A stretch of 64,000 nucleotides of DNA from Manis javanica (taxonomy: Eukaryota; Chordata; Mammalia; Pholidota; Manidae): contig NC_133165.1 in NCBI RefSeq assembly GCF_040802235.1, forward strand, positions 44,839,629-44,903,628, read 5' to 3'. The translations under genes were made by a program, and so were the position numbers. The notes beneath the pieces were generated by a model, which made no database searches, was not told the origin of the DNA, and saw only the letters and a program-made list of their open reading frames with translations. Positions 27,560-39,171 of this stretch are shown here, in pieces (within the stretch, counting starts at the first letter, position 1; the number at the start of each line of letters is the position of its first letter).

Positions 27560-27796
27560 CGCTCCCGGAACTGTAAGTACCTATAGCCTGCTACTGACCA
27601 GAGCCTTACTGATAAAGTTGATTAACACACATTTTGTATATGTATTATATACTGTATTGGTACAATAACCTAGAGAAAAACCTTTTTTTCAAGTTGTCGC
27701 AAATCCCCCAAAAATTTCCCAGTATAGTTATTGAAAAAACTCCGCATTCAACTGGATCCGTGCAGTTCAAACCCGTTTTGTTCAAGAGTCAACCTT
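27560..27796. mobile_element. TcMar-Tigger-like DNA transposon end
   Basis: Text such as 'aactgtaagtacctatagc' and, at the end, 'cagttcaaacccgttttgtt' followed by 'caagagtcaacc' matches the terminal regions of Tigger/MER2-class elements as I remember them. Only an internally deleted piece remains. Confidence 0.65.
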
Positions 27797-27846
27797 GATT
27801 TTTGAAACTCTAGACTCCATTTCCCTTCAGGCATGGCAGTCTCTGG

Positions 27847-28113
27847 ACTACAACTCCCATCAGGACAGGCAGGCCACGTCCTCCGTAATTACCCAATTCC
27901 CTCAATCTGGTTTTCCAGGCCCAGCATTCCTTGTTTTCCTAATTTGCTAGAGCATAGCAAATCCTACGAAAAGCCAATTGGATCAGGAAATGTGAGACAA
28001 GGTCGGCCAATCCGCCAGTCAGAGGGGCGGAAGAGGGCTTGGCCATATCATGCTTGGTCCCATGCTCCGCGGCTAGGTCACTTGGCCTGGCAACTTGGGC
28101 AGGACCAGACGAC
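27847..28113 (+). promoter_or_regulatory. VKORC1 proximal promoter
   Basis: ACTACAACTCCCAT at 27847-27860 is an ACTACAnnTCCC element (ZNF143/THAP11 type). Two CCAAT boxes follow at 27974-27978 and 28007-28011, 33 bp apart, which is favourable for NF-Y. No TATA box is seen before the ATG at 28114. The start lies within GACATGGGCG. Confidence 0.65.
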
Positions 28114-29878
<1,765 letters not shown>

Positions 29879-30102
29879 GCCTTCACCCCAAGCCAGGCTA
29901 ACTTCATGCTCTGCTTTGGCATGTTGAGCCTTACCCAAGGGGGCCATGTCTGGATCCTTAGAAGAGTCTGCAACCCACCATACTCCCACACAGACAATGG
30001 ACCAAATGTACTACACTCTTTCCTCTACCCTAGTGCCTCTGTCTCTGTCCCAAAGGGCTGCTTTCCAAAGCTCCTGCCATCCAAGGAGGGAAGGCTCTGA
30101 GC

Positions 30103-30108
30103 AATAAA
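30103..30108 (+). terminator. VKORC1 polyadenylation signal
   Basis: AATAAA lies about 225 bp after the VKORC1 stop, followed by T-rich sequence. A second AATAAA lies about 14 bp downstream. Confidence 0.85.
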
Positions 30109-30124
30109 GTTTCTTAAATAAATT

Positions 30125-31467
30125 AGCCAAGTCTGAGCCATCTGTCTGCCATGGACCGTAGTGTTACACCCCCCTAGTTTTGTCTCCTCTGGGACTGGAA
30201 GGATATGAGTTACAGGGAGAGTAGAGAGCCTGCCTGGGAATAGGAGTCCCTTCCCCAGCATGTGGAGTCAGCAAGACCTGGGGCACCATCAGCCCCCACC
30301 CCTAAGAAACAGACTGGTAGCTTGTTCCTGCTGCCCACAGTAGCCAGGCCTCCTCTCCTGGGAGTGCCAAGCACACACTTGCAAGGGCAAGCTGCCCTTC
30401 TGGTTTTGTGCATGCTTACTGGGAAGTTCTCCCTATAGTCTAAACTTAACCCTTCCTGCTGCCTTATCTACCACCCAAGTCTTGGCAGTTTTGGAGGCTA
30501 GGGTCAGTTTGTAAGTTTTGTTTTTGTTTTTCCTAATATATACTAATCCCTTACCCACATGCCAAGCACATGTATTAACTCATTGAACGTAAGTACTGTT
30601 ATTCCCATCTTGATGAGGAGACCAAGGTACAGAGAGGCTAAGTAATTTGCCTAAAATCAACTCCACAGCTAGTGCCAGAGAGGGTGTTAGGGAGCCTTCA
30701 GGATTTGAATCCACTGGAGCCATTTGGCTCCAGTGACTGTGTTCTTATCCCTGGCCACAGCTGCCTCTGTGTTGGGGTCAGGGTATCCAAACAGACTGGG
30801 TTGGCCTCACAAGTCAGGAAGAGGAAAAGGACAGACCCTGAGTGTCCCTCCCTCCTGATCAAGTCTTCCAATACTTGCAAGAAAGGTGGGCACCACCATA
30901 ACCCTATTTCCCAGAAAGGTGGCAGAGACGTACTGAGATTTGCCAGTCTCATAGCCACCAAATAGGAGACAGCCCTGGCCTCTCAACACCCGGCCCTGTT
31001 TACACTGCCTCTGAAGCAAGATGGGAGAAGGTATGTGAAATCCACCTAAACCTGGGCCTGGAAGAGAGGCAGGGAAGCTGGAGAAGTGAGATGGCCTACC
31101 CACTGCACCCTTCATAGCTCCAGAAGGAGAGCATCCATGCTGGAAGCAAGTTAATGCCATTTCTACGTTCAATAAGTGAGTTTTTCAGACAAAATACAAA
31201 CAGGCTAACTGTCCAGAGTCACTCAAGAATTAAAGTGGGGAATTTGTATTTGAACCATGGCCATAGCTGAGGCCCAGAGAGGGTTAGTGAACAGCCAAAG
31301 GTCACAAAGACACAGCACCAAGCTGGGAGCTGCTGGCTAGCTTTCAATCCAGGAAAAGCAATGACACCTGACTCCCAGCCAACTTGGGATGGAGCAGGGG
31401 TGGAGCTAAGGAGACCCAGATGGCTTCTCTGAAAATCAGCGCAGGCGGCAAAGTAGCCTGTGACAAT
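30125..31467. other. VKORC1-PRSS53 intergenic region
   Basis: No gene is seen. MIR-like SINE text lies near 30535-30700 and 31190-31330 (the paired 'ttattcccatctt...gaggagacc' and 'gagaggctaagtaa' blocks). Confidence 0.6.
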
Positions 31468-34400
31468 ATGAGGCAGAGCCGGGGACCAGGACTTCTCATC
31501 CTGGGAGCAGTAGTCCTCACAGAGGGTGAGTCACCCACATCAGAGTGGGCGGGGGCATAGTGTGGTGGGGTGCAGGGGCCACCCTCTAGGCCAGCAGGCC
31601 CTGCAGCTTGGTGCATGAGGCAATCTGCCTGTGGGGCAACAGTCTGCCTATGGCATTGTACGTGGCTGTAGGGGGGAGGTATATGTGGCTACCTGTGTCA
31701 AAATAGGTGTGATTTTCTTGGATTAGTTTTTCTGCAGAAACTGTGTCCATTTGCCTGCCTTCTGCCAGAAAGACAAGTCCTGGGGCTCTTTGGCTTTAGT
31801 CTCCCTATCTTAACACATGTCCCATCTGTGGCTCAGATGTTCAGTGGGTGTGTTTGTGTGGGCCGGTTATGGGGAAGAGGCAGGGCAGACGACATTTTGG
31901 TAGAGTGGTGGCTTCTGGAAAGAGGGAAATCCAAGTTGTCGGAACAAGGGTGGAGTGAGTCTCAACCTCTTCAAGCCCTCCTCCACTTGGACGTGACACA
32001 AGCCTCTAATCCTTTCTTTTAGGCCTCCATGGCTGAGAGCACAATTAAGCTAATGCTTTATACATTCACAACCATCTCCCTGACTCACTGGTAGGGGCAG
32101 GAGTCAGGAGTTCTGAAGCCTGGAGGAGGACTGGTTCCAAGCCGAACTCCAGGCCCTGCTCCTCAAGCCCAAGAGTGCTGAACACAGCTAAGGGAGGAGA
32201 ATTAATTATTGAGTGTATGTTCTGAGTAAGTTCCAATAAAAGCTATTTCATGACATCATATAAATATTTTCATTTTGGGAGGAGCTGGTGAGGTAGCCAC
32301 AGAATCATAGGTAAGGACCCAGGGCCCATTTGCTGAAACCTGTCCCCTCCACCAAGACCGGGTCAAGCAGGTAAGGCTCCCCAAAGTCTCACCTGTGTCT
32401 CTCTTCCCAGGTCTTCAAGCAGCTCAGCGTGGTAAGCTCTAGGGATGTGGGGCCTGGGCCTTGGGTCTGGGTTGGGCCTGCGGTGAGGGCAGGACAGAGG
32501 CCTGCCATCAGCCTGACCCACCTCTCTCCACAGCATGTGGGCAGCAGGGCCCTGGCCCCCCTGAGCCTCAGGAAGGCAACACAATGCCTGGTGAGTGGCC
32601 GTGGCAGGCCAGTGTGAGGAGGCAGGGGTTCCACATCTGCAGCGGGTCCCTGGTGGCGGACACCTGGGTCCTCACTGCTGCCCACTGTTTTGAAAAGTGA
32701 GTTATGGCTGGGATCAATCAGTGTTACTGGCCTTGGGGAGGATGGCAATTTGTTCCCAAACCCCACCAGACCAATCCCTTCCCCAGAATAATGGAAGTAC
32801 CATTTATCGAGACTATGCCATGTGCCAGGTACACATTATCAAGGTAATCTTAACAACCTGTTATAGTAGAAGCCTTACAAATGAGAAAACAGGTTGGAGA
32901 AGGAAAGGCTTTGCTTAAAGCCACAGGCCGGTATTTGCCCATCTTTCACCTACCTTGTGCTGTCTCCCATGATGCCATTGTCCTTTCCTTCTTTTGCCCT
33001 CTACACCTGGGCCTTGTCCCTCCCTTTCTAGGGTGGCAGTGACAGAACTGAACTCCTGGTCAGTTGTCCTGGGTTCTTTGCAGCATGAGGGGCTGAGCCC
33101 AGGGGCTGAGGAGGTGGGGGTGACTGCTCTGCAGCTGCCCAGGGCCTATAACCACTACAGCCAGGGCTCAGACCTGGCCTTGCTACAACTCACCCAGCCC
33201 ATGGTCCACACACCCCTCTGCTTGCCCCAACCCACCCATCGTTTCCTCTTTGGGACCTCTTGCTGGGCCACTGGCTGGGATCAGAACACTGATGATGTTA
33301 AGTACTATCCCAGACTGAAGCCCAGAGATCACTTGCCCAAGCTCACAACTTTGGCTGCCACTGTCCCTGCCCCCAGACCTGTCTCCCTTGCTCCCTGGAG
33401 CCCAGACCCTAGTCCCAACCCTCTCTTTTGCCAGCTCCCAGGACCCTAAGGAATCTGCGCCTGCGTCTAATCAGCTGCCCCACTTGTAACTGTCTCTACA
33501 ACCAGTTGCATCAGCAGCTACTGGCTAGCCCAGCCCAGCCTGGGATGCTGTGTGGGGGCACCCAGCCTGGGGTGCAGGGACCCTGTCAGGTCTGATGGGA
33601 GGACAGGGGAAAGAAGCAGAAGGGGAGGGGGCCTAGTCCGGGTCTGGGCACTCAATCCATAGGGATGGGTGGAAGGGCCCCTGTTGGAGGGTGTCTGCCC
33701 AAAGCTGAGGCTCAGGCTTCTGTCCTTGACTCTGCTGCCCGGCTCCAGGGAGATTCCGGAGGCCCTGTGCTCTGCCGTGAGCCTGATGGGCAGTGGATTC
33801 AGGCTGGGATCATCAGTTTCACAGCAGGCTGTGCCCAGGAAAACACTCCTGTACTGCTGACAGACATGGCTGCTCACAGCTCCTGGCTACAGGCTCGAGC
33901 TCAGGAGGCAGCCTTCCTGGCCCAGAGTGCAGAGATCCTGGAGATCAGTGATGAGGACAGCTGTGTAGGTAGGAGCAGGGGGTTGTCAGGAGTGGAATGT
34001 GTGAGGATACCCAGGCCTGCCTGAGGACTTCTGGGCAGCAGGTGGAAGCCACAGTGAAGCAAATTTCAGACTGGAATAGAGAATTGATACAGGGCATCCA
34101 CCCTGCAAGGAGCTATCTAGGCAGCCTTTAAAGCCCCTTTCAGCTCTTAGGATAGGAACAACCCCATTTAGGGCTAAAAGGCACAGATGCTTCAGAATCT
34201 TAGGTGTTTCAAGTTTAGGTAAGAAGAGGAATCTCTGAGATCTGGCTAAAAGTTTTTGAGATAAGCAGCAAGTTCCCAAGCAGAGACCTGATGAGATTGG
34301 ACAAGGCAGGCCTCCTTCAAAATTCTGGCAGGAAAGTGACTAACATGCAAACTGAATGCAAAACAATTCCTGGGACAGAAGCAATCTATGTCTTGATGGT

Positions 34401-36139
34401 AAGAGAAGCACTAGTAAGCCAGGACATCTGGGACCAGTCCAAGCTCAGAGGGGTGCAAGACAGGTGGGGTAGGATAACAATAAGCTGGGCCACTCCCATG
34501 AAGCTGGACCATCAGGGTTAAAAGCTTAGGCCCTGGCTTTTGAATCCCAAGTCAACTACTTACCTGTAGTCACGGAGCTAGAAAGTCACTTAACCTCTCT
34601 GGAACTTCAGTTACCTTTGGTAACATGGGTTACCAAAGGCCTTGACATGCAGTGAGCACTCAGTAAGAAGGCAGACGATGTAATCCATGTTTCAGCTTGT
34701 GGATCCTTGAGAGGGTCTCCAGGCAGGAGCCCCCTTCCCATGGCCCTGGGATGCCAGGCTGAGGCACTAGGGGAAGCTGGCCTGTGGTGGAGCCCTGGTG
34801 TCAGAGGAGGTGGTGCTGACTGCTGCCCACTGCTTCACAGGGTGAGCCCTGGCTCCCTCACCTTTGTGTCCCATCCTTGCTGGCAAACTTGCCACCCAAT
34901 GCTGTCTCTGCACAGGCGCCAGACCCCAGAGGAATGGAGAATTGGGTTGGGGGCTGGACCAGAGGAGCGGGGCCTAAAGAAACTCATCCTACATGGGGCT
35001 TATACGCACCTGGAAGGGGGCTATGATGTGGCCCTCCTACTACTGGCCCAACCCATGACACTGGGCCCCAGCCTCCAGCCCCTGTGCCTGCCTTATGCTG
35101 ATCACTACTTGCCTGATGGGGAGCATGGCTGGATTCTGGGGCTGGCCCAAGGAGCAGGTATGTAGGACACAGCCGCCAGCAGCTGTCCATTCAGCCTAGA
35201 GGATGCTGGGCAACTTAGGTCTTTTCCCTTGCCCTACAGACACCAGCTTCCCTCAGACAGTGCCTGTGACCCTCTTGGAGCCTAGGGCCTGCAGCCGCCT
35301 GCATGCAACCCTTGAGAGTGATGGCATCCCCATCCTGCCAGGGATGGTGTGTACCAGTGTTGTGGGTGAGCCACCCCACTGTGAGGTGAGCCCGTCCCCC
35401 AAACCTTACCCCACAGACCCCTAGTGTCTTCACCCTACAACTTATGTAAACCTTCTGCCACACTTGGTCTCTGGACCTGCCTATCACCTGAAACTTGGCT
35501 TTTCAGCAAAGTGGCTCCCAAAGAGCAAGAGCCTCAACCCAGCCCCTAGCTACTTCTGCCACCTGTAGCTGCCTAGGGGTAATAGAAAGTCATCCAGTGT
35601 CACCTAAACCCTGGCAGGGCCTGTCTGGGGCACCACTGGTGTACAAGGTGAGAGGCACATGGTTCTTGGCTGGGCTACACAGCTTTGGAGATGCCTGCCA
35701 AGGCCCTACAAGGCCTGCAATCTTCGCAGCCCTCCCCACCTATGAGAACTGGGTCAGCAGCTTGGACTGGCAGTTCTATTTTGCAGAGGAGCCAGAGCCC
35801 GAGACTGGAAGCTGCCTGGCCAACATGAGTATGTGACCCTGGGGCCTCCCTGCTGACCCTTCCCTCTCGGTCTATGGAAAGATCTGTTCTGACTGAACTC
35901 TGGCTGCCCTGGGTGAGGTGTAGTAGTGGACAGACCCATCTGGATTCAAGTTCTGTTTCTTCATCAATGTGTGACTTGGGGGCAGGCCCCTCAACCTCTT
36001 AAAACCATAGCTTTCTCATCTGTCATGGGGGTTAAGTAGCACCTCCCTCCTCTTCCTTGGAGGACAGGGTACAGTTGTAAGAATGAAGCCAACCCCACTC
36101 TCCTTCCTCTCCCTGACAGGCAAAACAGGCGGCTGTTGA
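31468..36139 (+). pseudogene. PRSS53: Polyserase-like tandem serine protease, inactivated
   Basis: Eleven exons can be traced by homology: 31468..31525 (ATG and signal peptide LLILGAVVLTEG), 32411..32431, 32534..32696, 33032..33297, 33435..33589, 33749..33968, 34696..34841, 34916..35157, 35240..35385, 35618..35828, 36120..36139 (stop 36137-36139). The first S1A domain keeps its triad: LTAAHC, SDLALLQ, GDSGGPV. The second keeps LTAAHC in its own frame. Three lesions argue for loss. The exon 4 donor reads ATG|TTAAGT, a G-to-T change at +1. Exon 7 is 146 nt, out of phase, with a shift near 34710. In the homologous frame of exon 7 a TAG lies at 34768-34770 (His-Gln-Gly in human). Exons 8-11 read cleanly in their own frame, so decay is recent or limited. 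In human the gene encodes a secreted two-domain protease expressed in hair follicle and linked to hair shape. Confidence 0.8.
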
Positions 36140-36457
36140 GAGGTGGCTCTGGGATACTGCAAACAGTGAAGCAATTCCTGCATCACTGCTCCTGCCCCTC
36201 TGCCATTCTCCCACCCACACACTATTCCAGGCACTGGAGCAGCCCACCAGCCCAGCAGGTTCAGGGAAAGCACCTGCCCCCACTCCCCACCCTGAAGGAC
36301 AGGGAGATAGTGCCTGTGGATGCTTCCTCATACCCAGCTCTGCTGCCCAACAAGGACATCCCCAGCTTTCCCTCTTCTTCCCCTCAGATAGAATCACACC
36401 AGCCTTGTACTTTGGAAATTTCTTTTTTGGCGGGGAGCAATTTTCCTTTAAAACTTA

Positions 36458-36463
36458 AATAAA
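36458..36463 (+). terminator. Polyadenylation signal of PRSS53 transcript
   Basis: AATAAA about 320 bp beyond the PRSS53 stop. It is the first canonical hexamer downstream in the sense orientation. Confidence 0.55.
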
Positions 36464-36868
36464 TTGTTACAAAATAGACTTTAGAAAATAAGTTACAAAT
36501 TGTAGCAAAAGGCTCCCCTCCCACAGGCAACAGTCCCACCTGTGGCTCTCTCTGAATCTGCCTCTCCCTGATGTTGGAATCTGGCTGGTGAGGGTGGCCC
36601 AGCATCATGGCAGAGCCTGGCACTGGATTTCTTACAGGGCTAGTCACACGGAAGACCATGGTGACAAAGGCTGGGGGAAGGAGGTCCTTCAAGGTCAGGG
36701 ACATGAGGAACACCTCACCCCCTTCTTAAGCCAGATCTGGGTCCTCCTCATAGGAGAGAAGAACAAGAGATGGGGACGCCAAACTACTCCTGAGCAAAAC
36801 ATGGATATCAAGCCTTTCCCGGCAACCCGCCCCACTACCCAGTGTGGTGATCTTTGGAGACTTGAACT

Positions 36869-39171
36869 TCAGAGGGGGAAGCTGAGGTCTGCAGGCCATT
36901 GGGGTGAAGGGTCCAGAAGTGGGGCTGACGGGGGTGGAGAAAAATGACAAGTCCCGTCTGCCTGCCGCTGGTGCTTTTGGGGCTCCTGGGGAGAGAGAGA
37001 GGTCACTGAGGGGGCAAACCCCAGCTTGTCCCCTGCTTCCCCAGCCCTATAGGCCATCTCCCGAGCCCATGGCCCCAGAGGCCTATGTGAGAACTCCAAG
37101 TCATTTTCCCAGACCTGGCTAATTGGCTCTTTGCTCATTCCCTAAAGGTCACACAAAATCTTTTATGCAGAAAGCCATCTTGTCAGGTCTCTCAGGAGAC
37201 TCTCATCCACCACCCCCTCCTTCCCAATCTCTGGTCAAGAGTTCACCATCTCAGGGATACCCACCCTGGTGGCCACTAAATGCAATGGGCCCTGGGAGAA
37301 GGGCTACTGATTACAGCAGATACAGGGCACACATCCAGGGCCTGCTGAGGGAACAGGCTGCCCCACTCCTCTGTAGCCTCATCCTCCAGCAGGGCTAGGC
37401 AAGGTGACTTTCCATGAAGACTATCCCAATAGAGGCCAGGAAATAGGGGCTAAAGACTGTTGTTGCTATAGTTGGGCCTGGCATCAAAGGAACAATTATG
37501 TGTGTCTCAGTTCTCCAGTTAAAGGTGCACTGATGGGCAGCGGGGTATGCAGGTGGAAAAGTTGGTTTGGCTGGGTCCTAAAAGAGATACACAGCAGAGG
37601 GAGAAAGGGTTGACTAGAGGGAAGAAGAGACGTGGGGCAATACTGATAGAAAAAGTAGTTTCCAAGAAAAGAGAAGGAAGAACAAGAGAGACAGCACAGG
37701 AGAAGAGGGATGGGGAGCTGGGTGCCAACCAGAGACCCAGTTTCCTTGGCCAGGTCAGCAATGAAGCTACAAAACAGTCCAGTCTTGGGGTGCCTCCCAT
37801 GTCCCAATCCTCATTCTCTGGCTCTCTGCCTACTACAGATAAGAGCAGAACCTAGACCACCTTTTTCTCTGGAAATCATCACTGGCTGGTTTAGGAGGGT
37901 TTCCAGATGTCAGAGGGTACCTAGCTACCTCCCCTCCCCAAAAAGACTATTCCTCTGTGGCTTTGGCACAGGAGCCCAGAGAGCTGCCCCTGCCTGTGCC
38001 CAATCCACACCCCGCCCCTGCCCACTATGCCACCTACCTGACCCAGGGGATGCAGATCTCAGCAGCCCAAAAGGCAGCACCCTCCAAACCACTTTCTCGC
38101 TCCATATCCAAGCTCCGAGCCCTCTCTGGGAATTCGTGTGGTTCTCTGTTCACTCCTTGCTCCCCTACCCATCTGGGCACAGGCCTTCCCTCCACCACAT
38201 GCCCACCTCTTCTGGGGCCCTGAATCCTCCACACAAGCCCATCCATGCCCCATAACCAGAGCTGCTCACCATCCACGCCTCCCAGTGCTGTTGTTGGTGC
38301 TGCAGGAAGCTGGCTTGGCGGCAGAAGTGGCGGAGGGGGGGGACATTGGGGGCAGCTGAAAGGTCCCTCCCAGGGTGCATGGACATGCCCATGGCCCTCC
38401 AGCCAGGCAGCTGTCGGGAAGGCCTTGCCACAGATGTCACAGCAGTGGCGTCGGGGGTCCGTATGGGTTCTGTCATGATTCTTAAGGGGCAGTAGGTTGG
38501 GGAGAAGTTTGGGGGTAAAGGAAGCAGGGGTAAAGCCCAGTGCTGTGGGCCTTCTGGTGGTTCAGCAGGCTACCAGCATGGCGGTAGGAACGCCCACACT
38601 GGGCACAGCGGAAGGGCCACTCCTCGTCTTCAGCCACTGTGGACTTTCCTCCTTGCCCTCTGTTAGCTCTCCCAGCACTCTTTCCTGGGGTTCTGGAGAG
38701 TTCTGACAGGGCCCTCTGGGATTTCCCTTGGCCAGGAAGATCCATTTTATCCTCCATAGTCCCAGCTTTGGAACCTGTGGCCTCTTCTACCTGGGGTGGC
38801 ATCTGACTGAGGCTCCTGGCATGAGTCTGCAGGTGGCTGGCTAGTTCCTGGTGGGACTGAAAGGCCTTTCCACAGTCAGGGCAGGCAAAGGTCTAGGCAG
38901 CGGTGTGGCTCTTAGTGGCCACATAATTCAAGAACTTCTTGCAGCAGAGCAGGCAATAGTGGTGGTCTATCTTGTGGGTGTTGTGGTGGTTTAAGAGGCC
39001 TTCCAATTGGCAGTTCGTCTTGCCACAATGGCTGCAGGAAAAGGGGTGGCTCTCTGGCTGGAGCTGAGGGCTGGTGTTTCCACTATCCCAGCTATCCACG
39101 TGATTCAGACTAGGTCACTGAGCTGGCTGTTGCCAATGTGGCACAGACTCCTGGGAACATTGACTTCTGAC
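36869..39171 (-). pseudogene. Decayed C-terminal part of ZNF646 (exon 2 tail and exon 3)
   Basis: Downstream of the stop at 39172, the minus strand still aligns to the C-terminal third of human ZNF646 but in broken frames. Pieces seen: a stretch with SEVNVPRSLCHIGNSQL ending at TGA 39105-39107; a frame from ~39099 with C2H2 remnants ending at TAG 38893-38895; fingers [20 protein letters not shown] near 38560-38620; an extra base in the G run 38511-38515; then the last fingers near 38270-38460 ending at a probable donor (38264-38269). A last exon near 36869-36985 keeps the terminal peptide PLLDPSPQWPADLSF (stop 36869-36871), again with a frame conflict to its start. So the tail of the ancestral ~1830-residue protein is no longer coded. 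Confidence 0.8.

Noticed and set aside
28039-28113. N-terminal extension upstream of VKORC1 ATG
   Set aside because: The upstream in-frame start is TTG, not ATG, and the sequence is promoter/5'UTR; homology places the start at 28114.
32994-33449. Alternative PRSS53 coding by intron 4 read-through
   Set aside because: The frame does stay open through the intron but ends in a stop at the exon 5 border and shares no residues with the family, so it would truncate the first protease domain before its active serine.
37710-38255. 181-codon plus-strand frame opposite the ZNF646 tail
   Set aside because: Low-complexity Pro/Ser/Leu composition and antisense to zinc-finger remnants; no independent support.
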